From an uncultured Cyclobacteriaceae bacterium (GTDB lineage Bacteria; Bacteroidota; Bacteroidia; Cytophagales; Cyclobacteriaceae), in NCBI GenBank assembly GCA_947492745.1, contig CANLOE010000001.1, positions 124,001 to 188,000 on the forward strand: a stretch of DNA of 64,000 nt, given 5' to 3'. Shown piece by piece: positions 35,518-45,240 of this stretch. The position numbers and the translations under genes were made by a program. Every line of letters begins with the position of its first letter. Positions within the stretch are counted from its first letter, which is position 1. The notes beneath the pieces are model-generated. The model was not told where the DNA came from. It saw only the letters and a program-made list of their open reading frames with translations, and did not search any database.

Positions 35518-35550
35518 AAAAGAGACTGCCCTTTTCAGACAGTCTCTTTT
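35518..35550 (-). terminator. Intrinsic terminator between the paralogous pair
   Basis: AAAAGAGACTG (35518-35528), an 11-base loop and CAGTCTCTTTT (35540-35550) form a perfect 11-base-pair stem, with a T run on the minus strand. It belongs to the gene at 35839; element D2 now lies between that stop and the terminator. The stem would also work on the plus strand. Confidence 0.8.
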
Positions 35551-35588
35551 GGCCTCTAGTTACGGGATTTCGTGTATGCCTAGGTTAA

Positions 35589-35755
35589 ACCCAAAATGAT
35601 CTAGCCTTCCTATTGCGAACATAAATCACTTCAAAATCAGCGGTTTTACGCTGCGCAGGCTCGTCACCTTAGTGATACAAAAGCCTCCTCTCCTAAACCA
35701 CTGATTTTATTGCACTTTATACGCTCATCACACAATCCTATTGATCCATTTGGGT
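35589..35755 (+). repeat. Foldback element, family D (copy D2)
   Basis: 167 bases, ACCCAAAATGATC to TGATCCATTTGGGT, TAA on both sides (35586-35588 and 35756-35758). The family D centre has TCACCTTAGTGA instead of the TAGC core. Confidence 0.9.
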
Positions 35756-35838
35756 TAAAAATACAATGATTGGGTCCTTGACTATCCTCCGTTATCCTAA
35801 AACAATCCGGTACAAGATATTATGGACTCCATCGCTTA

Positions 35839-36258
35839 TTATTCTAATTTTTCTTTCAACCATGCTTTGGCCTCTTTTTCGGAGCGAAAGACCGTCGTGG
35901 TCAAACCAGGGGCACTGTTCTCTTCGATAAACTTGTCTGAAGAATACTTGATGAAAAAGTTCTCAGACTCAATCATTGCTATATAGGAGGGGTTTTCAGG
36001 AGAGAAGGGAAGTCTTCGTACACTTTCATGAAAAAAGTCATTGGTCACCCAAACTTCGTCTACGGGAAGAACGCTCTGTTTTCTCTGGTCGAGTAACCAC
36101 CTTCGGCACTGCCATTCTACGGCCATGTCCAGTGCAATTTTCCACATAGTCCGGAACTCCTCAGAAGGAGAAGCTTTGAGGAACTTTATATAGATAAATT
36201 GATCGGCCTCGTTGTATTCGAGGTGGATTGTTTTTGCAATTTTTTTTACGCTAGTCAT
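35839..36258 (-). CDS. Uncharacterised protein, paralogue of the gene at 34926
   Basis: 139 residues, with the same blocks as its neighbour (LDMAVEWQC, WLLDQRKQSVLPVD, NPSYIAMIESENFFIKYS, VFRSEKEAKAWL). The two genes point the same way and are separated by about 500 bases with D2 and a terminator, so each probably has its own promoter. Conserved charged and aromatic residues show both copies are kept under selection. Function unknown; possible STAS/SEC14-like fold. Confidence 0.75.
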   Translation of the reverse strand: MTSVKKIAKTIHLEYNEADQFIYIKFLKASPSEEFRTMWKIALDMAVEWQCRRWLLDQRKQSVLPVDEVWVTNDFFHESVRRLPFSPENPSYIAMIESENFFIKYSSDKFIEENSAPGLTTTVFRSEKEAKAWLKEKLE

Positions 36259-36704
36259 GGTTAATGTTGATTAAGGTTATAAAAGCGGTAAAAGTAGCCC
36301 GTCAGTATTTAGCAACAAAATAACCTATGCCATCCTTTTCAAAAAAATCAGGGGGTTGAGGCTTTTCCATCCTTTATCCCAAAATGGTCCCAAAACCTCC
36401 TGATTTCACATCCAATACATATATTTATCAGCTATTTACCATTGTGTTTCCTGTCTCAAAAGTGCTTAATGCCTCCATACCTAAACAGCTCATGGTATTG
36501 TAATTACGCTTTCCCAATATGGCAGGGAGAAAAATTTAGGGTTTGCAAAGTCACATTATATACGGAAGGATCATAGCTCGGAAAAAAGTAATGGTTTCAC
36601 TTCCTTACTGTAGAAGAGTATGTACAGGTCTTGGTCCTCCAATGCTAATGGGCCAAACAATAATCCCGAGCAAAAAGCCGCTACCTACAGGTGTATCGCC
36701 CGCA
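36259..36704. other. 446-base gap without recognised features
   Basis: No gene, RNA or clear repeat is seen. TTTATCCCAAAATGGTCCC near 36377 may be a worn D-type end. Confidence 0.5.
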
Positions 36705-36706
36705 TA

Positions 36707-36865
36707 ATACAAATTTGGGTTTTAAATGTCGTATAGGATTCCGCGGGTCATTTTTTTTCAATCAAGGCGATAACCGCAGGGATAGCAGCGCTATCGCGAG
36801 GATTGTCAACGCAGAGTGAAGCAAAATGAACAGGAAGATAGGCGATTTTAAAAGCTAAGTTTGTA
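36707..36865 (-). repeat. Foldback element, family A (copy A5)
   Basis: 159 bases between TA at 36705-36706 and 36866-36867, ATACAAATTTGGG to GCTAAGTTTGTA. It abuts element B3; they share the TAA at 36866-36868. Confidence 0.9.
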
Positions 36866-36868
36866 TAA

Positions 36869-37035
36869 TCCCAAAATGTCCATTAGAAAATCTATTCCGG
36901 GCTTAACTGGCTTCAAATCAGTAAATGAATGCGTTTTTTGAATTCACCGTAGCGGTGCTACGCTGAACCCAAGAAAACGCCCTGATTCATTGCCATTTAA
37001 GTCCTCATGACGAAGTTCCAACGAACATTTTGGGA
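36869..37035 (+). repeat. Foldback element, family B (copy B3)
   Basis: 167 bases, TCCCAAAATGTCC to GAACATTTTGGGA, TAA on both sides (36866-36868 and 37036-37038). Central palindrome CGTAGC-GGT-GCTACG. Confidence 0.92.
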
Positions 37036-37152
37036 TAATTTCAAATGAATGATTGATAGTACCGCCGCTTATTTTACTGATATTCAAAACGTTTTTTGCA
37101 AATCGGAAATAGTATTTGAAGGAACAGTGCTTTTCAGCTATATTTAGCCCTT

Positions 37153-38031
37153 GTGAAAAGTTCTATCTCTATTCTATTATTTTCCCTTTTTGTTCTTGGG
37201 TCTTTCCCTACAGTGTTGGCCCAAGATCTACAGCCCATTCCATCAATGGACCATCGTCGTGTGGTCGATGAAGCACAGCTGCTTTTGCCCCATCAAGAAC
37301 AGGCACTGGTCGAGACCCTGACTGCATTCGAAGCAAAAAAAGGAAGCCAGATCGTGGTACTCACGGTATTGACAACACTCCCCGAGAGTATCGAAGAATA
37401 CAGCATCCGCGTAGTCGAGGGGGAAGAAAGCAAGGATTGGAAAATAGGAAGGGAGGGCATCGATGACGGTATCCTTCTCTTGGTAGCAAAAAACGACCGA
37501 AAAGTAAGGATAGAGGTTGGTTATGGACTGGAAGGTGCGGTACCGGACGCCCTCGCCAAGCGTATCATCAACGAAATCATTGTGCCCCGTTTCAAAGCGG
37601 GCAATTTCCATGGAGGTATCAGTGCAGGTCTGGAAGCTTTGATAGGCCTGGTCGATGGGGAAACACTCCCACCACCGCAAACGGAACAGGAGCAGGGCCA
37701 TCGCTCTTCGGGTTGGGATAATTACATATTATTCCTGTATTTTCCTCTCATTATCGTATATCACCTTCTGAAAGGCAAGGTGGGCAAGGTTTTCAGTAGA
37801 ATTATTATCGTAGGGCTTGCCTTTGGTATCGGCTGGTGGTTTGCAAATTTGTTTTTAGGCATTATTGCTGCTGTGATCGTTCTTTTTGTCTCTTTTGGAC
37901 AAGGAGGTGGTAGAGGGCGCGGAGGTGGTTATTATGGTGGTGGTTTTGGTGGCGGAAGCAGCTTTGGTAGTGGTGGATTCAGTGGGGGAGGTGGTAGTTT
38001 CGGTGGAGGCGGTGCTTCGGGCAGTTGGTAA
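37153..38031 (+). CDS. TPM-domain protein, YgcG-like, with Gly-rich tail
   Basis: 292 residues, GTG start, signal peptide [20 protein letters not shown]. A TPM domain (about 30-165: [53 protein letters not shown]) is followed by two membrane helices (190-255) and a Gly/Ser-rich C-terminus ending SGSW. TPM proteins of this type are envelope proteins, usually next to lemA; no lemA is seen here. A second TPM gene follows at 38180, so the two likely act together. Confidence 0.88.
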   Translation: [292 protein letters not shown]

Positions 38032-38179
38032 TCCTACCTTAGAAAAGCCTAAGGGAAATAAGCGAAAAGCAAGGCACTGATGAAATACCTCTTTTTAATG
38101 ACCTTTGTAAATGGATAGGCCATAGGAAGAGAATGAGACTTATCCATGTTTGACGATATGCACAAAAAAATCAGCACAA

Positions 38180-38830
38180 ATGGACAACAAGCAATACTTC
38201 AGCCCTCAGGAAATAGAGGACATAAAAAAGGCAGTATCACGTGCCGAACAGAAAACATCGGGTGAAATCGTACCCTATTTTGTTGAGCAGAGCGACACTT
38301 ATGAATCGGTCAGACTGAGAGCAGCGATGATCATGGGGGCTTTTGCCCTGTTAACTTCGGCGGTGCTGAGTTTGTCCTGGAACTTCATATGGCATATTAC
38401 CGGGGTGCACATCGTTCTGTTTACTTTATCCTGCTGTCTTTTGGGATATCTCATTGCGTATTTCTCAAAAGGCCTACAGCGCTACCTCATCAGTCCGGAG
38501 CTACTCTCCAAACGGGTACGACAACGGGCCTTGGAGGCTTTTTTGAGCGAAGAGGTATTCCATACGAAGGACAGAACGGGCATATTGATATTCATCAGCT
38601 ACTTTGAGCATCGGGTAGAAGTATTGGGCGACACGGGTATCAACAGCAAAGTAGATACTATCGCCTGGAAAGGTATCGTAGGACATATCGTCGAAGGTAT
38701 CAAGAACGATACTATGGCCCTAGGTATCATAAAAGGTATCGACGATTGTGGAGAACTCTTGAAGAATGCACGTGTGGACAAACCCATGGGCAACCCCAAC
38801 GAACTGGACGATGGGCTGAGGATGGGCTGA
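38180..38830 (+). CDS. TPM-domain membrane protein
   Basis: 216 residues from ATG 38180; the TTG at 38150 is less likely. FSPQEIEDIKKAVSRAEQKTSGEIVPYFV is the TPM N-terminus. Two membrane helices (IMGAFALLTSAVLSLSW, IVLFTLSCCLLGYLIAYF) are inserted, and the domain ends with RTGILIFISYFEHRVEVLGDTGI. It follows the YgcG-like gene by 150 bases. Often annotated as putative membrane protein YgcG or TPM_phosphatase; enzymatic activity in bacteria is unproven. Confidence 0.82.
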   Translation: MDNKQYFSPQEIEDIKKAVSRAEQKTSGEIVPYFVEQSDTYESVRLRAAMIMGAFALLTSAVLSLSWNFIWHITGVHIVLFTLSCCLLGYLIAYFSKGLQRYLISPELLSKRVRQRALEAFLSEEVFHTKDRTGILIFISYFEHRVEVLGDTGINSKVDTIAWKGIVGHIVEGIKNDTMALGIIKGIDDCGELLKNARVDKPMGNPNELDDGLRMG

Positions 38831-38900
38831 ATCCCTTCCCTTCCATAGTGAAAGAGATAGGGGCCCCGGTCGGTCGGCAGGAACAGTTATACATAATCCG

Positions 38901-38922
38901 GGTTGAAACCCAAATTTGTATT
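38901..38922. repeat. Right-end fragment of a family A element
   Basis: GTTGAAACCCAAATTTGTATTA is the right end of family A without the remainder, preceded by ATAATCCGG which resembles the end of family E. Probably the product of a deletion between elements. Confidence 0.55.
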
Positions 38923-39027
38923 ACACCGCACAATCGTCATGGGACATCGATGGCCAGTGGGTTTAGATCATACCGAGTCTTTCCAGAAACCCACCATTCA
39001 CTCCAAAAGGCTACTCTCCGAATGCAG

Positions 39028-39194
39028 GTATATTCAAGAAAAAATGAAATGGGAAACCTTACAGGTAATGGCCCTTGGGAAAATCCGGATAATGTCGAAT
39101 CGTAACGGGTAGACCTGTCATTAGGGCCTTTAGAAAATAGTGTCACCTAAATCTACAAGCTATCTTGTCCCAAATCAATTGCGTTTGGATATAA
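39028..39194. repeat. Foldback element, family F (copy F2)
   Basis: GTATATTCAAGAAAAAATG to GCGTTTGGATATAAT. Most of the interior matches F1, for example CCTTACAGGTAATGGCC and CATTAGGGCCTTTAGAA. Confidence 0.8.
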
Positions 39195-39599
39195 TACCAC
39201 TTGGGACCGAAGCGCATTGAATACTGCCTTATACATGTTATTTGACCCATGCCAATGCTCCTACGGGAAACAATTTCAGTTAAGTATAAGTATCCTCTTC
39301 GAATGACAACAAAAATTTGTATATTCATTTCTGAACGCTATAAGGATAAGGGTTCATAACAAGGTCCACTCAGTATATCGATAGGGATAATCTACCCATA
39401 TCACGTATCATTTACTTCTGTCTCCTTAACAAGGCAGTAGTGAACACGTGCTTTTTTTAGGGTTGCACCGAACACTAATGGACGAAAGCCTATTTTGGTA
39501 AGACAAGCTTCAAAGCTACACTTTAGATTTCAGGGCATAAGCCCGATTTTGTAGGCTAAGGAACGCCTTTGTTTTCTTTGAACAGGCCGTATGTATGTA

Positions 39600-39759
39600 A
39601 TACAAATTTAGGTTTTAAATGTCGTATAAGATTCCGCGGGTCATTTTGTTTCAATCAAGGCGAGAACCGCAGGAATAGCAGCGCTATCCCGAGGATTGTC
39701 AACGCAGAGTGAAGCAAAATGAACAGGAAGATAGGCGATAGTTGAAAGCTAAGTTTGTA
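39600..39759 (-). repeat. Foldback element, family A (copy A6)
   Basis: 160 bases between TA at 39598-39599 and 39760-39761. ATACAAATTTAGG to GCTAAGTTTGTA. 39195-39597 holds no gene. Confidence 0.92.
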
Positions 39760-39887
39760 TAATTATGAGCAAGGGCAATTTTGACGCAAAGTAACTATCG
39801 GGAGGGACAGCATATGAATCCTGATATTTCTGTCCATGACTATAACGTAATTAGGGACAGCTTGCTCTGTCAGGACAAGCCATCTAT

Positions 39888-41027
39888 GTGGAAAGACATT
39901 TTTTAGATTTGGAAACTACTTTTTTGTTTGTACAATACATAAAACAAATCGTATTGAAAACTAAGTATTATTTTTGGATAGGTTTTATCATAGGATTACT
40001 TTTTCCGATGACAGCCTGGGCCATGGATTTTTATCTCAGGGGTCTCAGTTCCACTTTTGAGCATGTACTGACTTTACATCGTATCAACCCTGTCCACTGG
40101 ATTATCGATACTGCGCCATTGGTTCTGGGGATTATTCTGGCCTATTTCGGTCATCGAAACCGTATCCGGCAGAAAAAGATACAATTTGAGAATACCTTCG
40201 CCCTGAACAGAATCGTAAAGATCACCTCCTTTATCAAAGAACTCAATAAGGGCAATCTCGATGCTGAATATCATGACGAAAAGGGTGAAAAAAGCGATGT
40301 AAAAATACTGCTCGATAGCTTTAGGAATCAGCTCAAGACCAATCAGGAGTCCGAAGGTAAAAGAGCCTGGGTGAGTGAGGGGCTGGCCAAGTTTGCCGAT
40401 ATCCTCAAACGTAGTTCGGACCTGAAAGTATTGAGCGATCATATCATTAGCCAATTGGTAAAATACTTGGGTGCCAACCAAGGGTCTTTGTTCTTACTCA
40501 ACGACACAGAAGAGGGCAATCCCTACCTGGAACTTTTCTCCTGCTTTGCCTTCGATACCAAAAAAATCGCTGAAAGAAAAATAGCTCCGGGGCAAGGGCT
40601 GCTGGGCCAGTGCTACCTGGAAAAGGAAATGCAGTACTTATCGGAAGTCCCCAAGGGCTATATTACCATCACTTCCGGTCTGGGCAAAGCAGAACCTCGC
40701 AGTGTTATTATCATACCCATGCTACTCAATGAAGAAGTCGAAGGTATCATCGAACTAGCGAGCTTTAAGGAAATCGAAACGCACGAGCGCGAATTTTTAA
40801 AAAAAATAGCGGAGAACATTGCTGCCAGCATCGGCATCGTCAAGGTCAATGAGCGCACCCGCAAATTATTGAACGAGGCAAAAAAGCAAGCGGATATCAT
40901 GCGAGAACAAGAGCTGATAATGAAAGAAAACATGGAAGACCTCTCGGGATTTCAAGAAGAAAGCCTACGAAAGGAGGTTGAATACAAGGAAAGGATAAAA
41001 ACTTTGGAAGAAAAATTGGGCCTGTAA
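39888..41027 (+). CDS. Membrane-anchored GAF-domain protein
   Basis: 379 residues, GTG start at 39888 (no in-frame ATG fits before the first helix, so the exact start is uncertain). Two membrane helices (YYFWIGFIIGLLFPMTAWAM and IIDTAPLVLGIILAYFG) are followed by a short HAMP-like stretch, a GAF domain (about 165-320: LVKYLGANQGSLFLLND, ERKIAPGQGLLGQCYLE, IIIPMLLNEEVEGIIELASF) and a C-terminal coiled coil. No kinase or cyclase domain follows, so output must go through another protein. It resembles the sensory half of Bacteroidota GAF-kinases. Confidence 0.8.
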   Translation: MERHFLDLETTFLFVQYIKQIVLKTKYYFWIGFIIGLLFPMTAWAMDFYLRGLSSTFEHVLTLHRINPVHWIIDTAPLVLGIILAYFGHRNRIRQKKIQFENTFALNRIVKITSFIKELNKGNLDAEYHDEKGEKSDVKILLDSFRNQLKTNQESEGKRAWVSEGLAKFADILKRSSDLKVLSDHIISQLVKYLGANQGSLFLLNDTEEGNPYLELFSCFAFDTKKIAERKIAPGQGLLGQCYLEKEMQYLSEVPKGYITITSGLGKAEPRSVIIIPMLLNEEVEGIIELASFKEIETHEREFLKKIAENIAASIGIVKVNERTRKLLNEAKKQADIMREQELIMKENMEDLSGFQEESLRKEVEYKERIKTLEEKLGL

Positions 41028-41090
41028 CATCTTTCTACTAATTTTCGATTCTATCGGTAATATCGTGTAATCCACTTATTCACTATCTAC

Positions 41091-42272
41091 ATGGCAATGG
41101 ACATCGATCATTTAAGGAAAGAGACCAAAGGCACGCAAAATGTCATTCACTTCAATAACGCGGGAGCCTCACTGATGGCCGACCCTGTGGGAGAAACCGT
41201 AAGAGAATACATGGAGCAGGAAGCCTGCTACGGAAGCTATGAAACCGCAGTAAAGAATGCGGCCCGGCTCCACACCTTTTATACTGTTGCCGCCCAACTC
41301 ATCAATGCCAACCCTGAAGAAATAGCCTTTGTGGAAAGTGCCTCTGTAGCTTGGAACCGGGCCTTTTATTCCATACCCTTGGAAGAAGGGGATGTCCTGC
41401 TGACGGGAGGACAAGAGTACGCCAGTAATTACATCACTTTCCTACAACGCCAAAAACGGGATGGTTTTCAGATCAAGATCGTAGCCAATAGCCTCAGTGG
41501 TGAAATCGATGCCAAGGCACTAGAGGAAATGATCGATGAGCGTGTCAAATTGATAGCGCTTACCCATATCCCTACCCAGACGGGTATGGTCAATCCTGCG
41601 GAGGAAATCGGTCAGGTTGCGAAAAAATATGGTATCACTTATCTACTCGACTCCTGCCAGTCCGTGGGGCAATATCCCATAGATGTAGAAAAAATACATT
41701 GCGATTTTTTGACGGCTACAGGTAGAAAATACCTCCGTGGCCCTAGAGGCACGGGTTTTCTATACGCTCGACAGTCTACTACCCAGTCCATAGAGCCTCA
41801 CGTTCTTGACCTCAGTTCGGCCACATGGTGCGATACCGATGATTATGAAGTACGCAACGATGCCCGAAAGTTCGAAACATGGGAGCGTAGCCCAGCGGGA
41901 CAGATTGGCCTGACCCACGCGATAGAATACCTGAACGGGTTGGGTATAAGCTCCGTGTGGGAGCGTATCAGCGAATTGGCCAGACAAATGCGCGAAAAAC
42001 TCCAATCCTTGGAAAAATTACAGGTGCAGGATGAAGGTCTGGTCAGATCGGGCATCGTATCCTTTACGGTACAGGGCATGCAAACAGGGGCCGTCAAAAC
42101 CGCATTACATTTTGCGGGCATCAATGTTTCCATCGCCTATCAGAGTGCCTCGCTTATCGATATGCGCCAGCGGCAGTTGCCCAGTATCATCAGGGCATCG
42201 GTACATTACTACAATACCACCGAAGAAATCGATACCTTTATTGCAAAGCTCAAGGATATTATTCCTGATTAA
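41091..42272 (+). CDS. Class V aminotransferase (cysteine desulfurase-like)
   Basis: 393 residues. PLP features: HFNNAGASLM at the start, VESASVAWNRAF, TGGQEYASNYITFLQ, ALTHIPTQTGMVNP, LDSCQSVGQYPID and the lysine in TATGRKYLRGPRGTGFLY. It belongs to the IscS/SufS/Csd-like group, but the conserved catalytic Cys loop is not obvious, so a kynureninase- or ergothioneine-lyase-like role is equally possible. Element A7 begins at the last base of its stop codon. Confidence 0.85.
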   Translation: MAMDIDHLRKETKGTQNVIHFNNAGASLMADPVGETVREYMEQEACYGSYETAVKNAARLHTFYTVAAQLINANPEEIAFVESASVAWNRAFYSIPLEEGDVLLTGGQEYASNYITFLQRQKRDGFQIKIVANSLSGEIDAKALEEMIDERVKLIALTHIPTQTGMVNPAEEIGQVAKKYGITYLLDSCQSVGQYPIDVEKIHCDFLTATGRKYLRGPRGTGFLYARQSTTQSIEPHVLDLSSATWCDTDDYEVRNDARKFETWERSPAGQIGLTHAIEYLNGLGISSVWERISELARQMREKLQSLEKLQVQDEGLVRSGIVSFTVQGMQTGAVKTALHFAGINVSIAYQSASLIDMRQRQLPSIIRASVHYYNTTEEIDTFIAKLKDIIPD

Positions 42273-42430
42273 TACAAACTTAGCTTTTAAAATCGCCTAT
42301 CTTCCTGTTCATTTTGCTTCACTCTGCGTTGACCATCCTCGGGATAGCGCTGCTATCCCTGTGGTTCTCGCCTTGATTGAAAAAAAATGACCCGCGGAAT
42401 CTTATACGACAGTTGAAACCCAAATTTGTA
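42272..42430 (+). repeat. Foldback element, family A (copy A7), at the aminotransferase stop codon
   Basis: 159 bases between TA at 42270-42271 and 42431-42432, ATACAAACTTAGC to CAAATTTGTA. The left TA belongs to the TAA stop. Removal with one TA still gives a TAA, so the protein end is unchanged. Confidence 0.9.
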
Positions 42431-42503
42431 TAAGATACATTTAGAATTTGCTATCGCTTATTCTGGAGAGGTCCGAGCGCAAAAATAATGTCCTGAGGAT
42501 TTA

Positions 42504-42671
42504 ACCCGGATCATCCATTGGAAAATCCACTGTGGATATAAATAACTGTAAATCAGTCATTGCACTACGTTTTTTGAACTCACCATAGCGGTGCTATGCT
42601 AAATCCAATAAAACTCCCTATTTATGGATATGTAAACCCTCGTCACGAAGTTTCCAACGCATGATCCGGGT
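42504..42671 (+). repeat. Foldback element, family E (copy E4)
   Basis: 168 bases, ACCCGGATCATCC to GCATGATCCGGGT. Central palindrome CATAGC-GGT-GCTATG. The remainder of 42431-42831 has no gene. Confidence 0.88.
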
Positions 42672-42831
42672 TTGACCAGTGAAGCGGCCTGCGGGCAGTA
42701 TGAGCCATTGACAAGGATAGCAGTGTTATCAGCGGTGTATCGTATTATGAGCGCCTATGCAAATCTATGGCACAATGAAAATTGTATTGCCTCAACATAG
42801 GCATGTGGTGCAGGTTTCAGTAGTGGAGAGG

Positions 42832-43893
42832 TCAGTTTTCTCCGATCTTTGAGCCACTCATTAGACGAACCATGAACTGCGCATCGGGAAAGCGGTTCAG
42901 GATGACCTTCATCAACACCACCAAAGGAACAGAGAGTATCATGCCTGCAACTCCCCAAAGATAGCCCCAGAAAAGAAGTCCCAGAATAACTGTGATCGTG
43001 TTCAGTTTCAGGCTACTGCCCATCATCTTGGGTTCGAACACATTGCCGAAAATATTCTGAATGAGAGCCAGGCAGAGCAGCAGGAATACCACCGAATAAA
43101 AAGAGTCCAGTTGTACCAGCCCCAATAGTAAAGGGGGCAAAGTAGCTATAATGGAACCGAAAGTAGGTATGAAATTCAGTACGAAGCCAAGAAAACCCCA
43201 GAAAAGGGCAAAGTCAATACCAAATAGCAGGCAGACCACAAAGTAACCCATCCCCGTAAGGAGGCTCATGAAAAACTTGACCTTCATATAGGTGACGATA
43301 GAGGACTTCACCTGCTCAAAGCCACGAAGTAATTCTTCCTGGGTCTCCGGCTTACCATCCTCCAGATAATTGATATACTGCTCATAGCGGAGTATTCCTC
43401 CCAGTAAAGCAATGAGGTATAGGGCCGTCATGAAAAAAGAACCCGTAAAATTCCCTAATAGGCCAGCAAACTGCCCCGAGGACTTGAGCAGCCAGTCGTA
43501 GGTCATCAGGTCGGATAACAAGGTGGTAATGTTATCTGCTTGGATGTCCACTCCCGGAAGCGAGTTGGCCCAACCAAGTATAAGCTCCAGTTTGGAATTG
43601 ATCTGTCCCAGTAATTTCTCCTTTTGGACAGCAATGCTTTTGCCCGTTCTGTAGATCAGCATCCCGAATAGCCAAAGAAAACTGAGTGTGGTAATGGATA
43701 TGGCCGTAAGACTCAGACTAAAAGGCCATCGCATCTTTTCGAACCGGGCCAGTATCGGTTGTAGTAATATGGCTATGAACAAGGCCATAGCCAAGGGAAT
43801 CAGTAAAGAGGAAAGTACCGAAATCATGTAAATGACCAAAAAGGCCAGAAAGACCAATAATATGTTTTTAATGGTCGCTACGTTTTTTTCCAT
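42832..43893 (-). CDS. AI-2E/PerM-family membrane exporter
   Basis: 353 residues from ATG 43893; the frame extends to 43944 but the added residues are not typical. About eight membrane helices in the AI-2E transporter order: YMISVLSSLLIPLAMALFIAILLQPI, the long periplasmic part with TGKSIAVQKEKLLGQINSK, then GFVLNFIPTFGSIIATLPPLLLGL and VFEPKMMGSSLKLNTITVILGLLFWGYLWGVAGMILSVPL pieces typical of the family. Members export quorum signal, Na+ or other solutes; the substrate here is unknown. Confidence 0.92.
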   Translation of the reverse strand: MEKNVATIKNILLVFLAFLVIYMISVLSSLLIPLAMALFIAILLQPILARFEKMRWPFSLSLTAISITTLSFLWLFGMLIYRTGKSIAVQKEKLLGQINSKLELILGWANSLPGVDIQADNITTLLSDLMTYDWLLKSSGQFAGLLGNFTGSFFMTALYLIALLGGILRYEQYINYLEDGKPETQEELLRGFEQVKSSIVTYMKVKFFMSLLTGMGYFVVCLLFGIDFALFWGFLGFVLNFIPTFGSIIATLPPLLLGLVQLDSFYSVVFLLLCLALIQNIFGNVFEPKMMGSSLKLNTITVILGLLFWGYLWGVAGMILSVPLVVLMKVILNRFPDAQFMVRLMSGSKIGEN

Positions 43894-44019
43894 AAGGGCA
43901 AGGGTATCGAGAGGGGATTTAGTGAAACCGTTCCAAGATAACACTATAAAAGTAATGAAGATAATACTAGGAGCATATATCTTCTTTGAAAATTACCGTC
44001 CCGAAACCTGCACTACTTT

Positions 44020-44802
44020 CTATCTCCGCAGCATGCTTGTCCGCATTTGTTCGGCATAGGTGGCATAGGGTAGTTCGGATAGTGCCAGGGAGCTGATCAT
44101 AAACACCTTTGTACCTTCTTCCGATAGGAGCGGAAGTTCCTTATCGGCATCCGCTATGACTTGAACAAAGTCCTGTTTTTCTGTACTTTGCCCATCGATG
44201 TTTAGACTTCCATTCAGAACGAACAAGGAATAGATATGGTCTTTTTTGAGACTCAAAATAGCTTCGGTACCCAAAAAAGTAATTTCCTCTATGGCTATTC
44301 CCTTGCTCTCCATTTGCATGGGGGCGCCCTCTCCCGCATATCGTTTGATACGTTTATCGGTCGTTTCTTCTATCGGAAAATCAGCAGCAGGATAGTCATC
44401 GTAACTGGCCTTATGTCGGAGCGTCAGGCCCAAATCGGGGTCAACCCAGATCTGGAAGAACGCACTATCCGGACCTACTCTTTCCGCATGGGTGATACCA
44501 CTGCCCGAGCGGATAATCTGGGCATCTCCCGCATCCAGCGTTCTCCAGCCTTGATGTTGGTTATCGTAGTGTTCCAGACTTCCCCTTAGCACAAAGGACA
44601 TGATCTCAAAACCCTTATGGGGATGCTCACCGATAAGGCTGGCAGCTTCTGGGGTCCATGCATGGGCCCAATAGAACAGGTTCGAATAAGGTTTCAGAAC
44701 ACCTCCGTCCTGTGGAAAGCCTATGGGCTTGTCCTCAAGTATCGCTCCATTATTGAACTGTCCCTTTCCTTGATCCTGTCGCTTTATGATATTTATCTGC
44801 AT
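44020..44802 (-). CDS. Pirin-family protein
   Basis: 260 residues. The cupin metal site of pirin is seen in EHPHKGFEIMSFVLRGSLEHYD (two His and Glu) and SGSGITHAE. RTLDAGDAQIIRSG and the C-terminal second cupin half (HIYSLFVLNGSLNIDG) are usual. Bacterial pirins act as quercetinase or as regulators of metabolic enzymes. It stands alone; the gap 44803-45240 after its start carries no gene or repeat that I recognise. Confidence 0.92.
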   Translation of the reverse strand: MQINIIKRQDQGKGQFNNGAILEDKPIGFPQDGGVLKPYSNLFYWAHAWTPEAASLIGEHPHKGFEIMSFVLRGSLEHYDNQHQGWRTLDAGDAQIIRSGSGITHAERVGPDSAFFQIWVDPDLGLTLRHKASYDDYPAADFPIEETTDKRIKRYAGEGAPMQMESKGIAIEEITFLGTEAILSLKKDHIYSLFVLNGSLNIDGQSTEKQDFVQVIADADKELPLLSEEGTKVFMISSLALSELPYATYAEQMRTSMLRR

Positions 44803-45240
44803 CTTTCCTAAATTGATTGCGGTTGCTTTTTTTTGATTTAATCTGTAACAATAGCAGCGAACACTCGCCCACTGTTCCTAAAAATAAACTGATGGAAACG
44901 AACAGGAACTCTTTTGAAAAACCCTGTTCGATCAGCACGAAAATATCCGTGGACCAATAGTCTGATGACCGGTATACCTTATCGCTCCGTTACCGGTAGC
45001 ATTTCTTCGGCCCATCTACCTGATTACTTGAGAACGATATTCGAACCTACATCTATTTTCGCATTGTTATTCTTGATATATATTACGCAGTTGTCATTTA
45101 AATGTTTAAACATGTATTCCGATAATGATCTATTTTCACCACTAATCAACGCTGTGGGTCAGTAATGGTAATAGGAGAACCCAAGACATCGCCTATCGTT
45201 ATTCCACATGTGTTACTTTAACAAAAAAACTCATCTCTTT

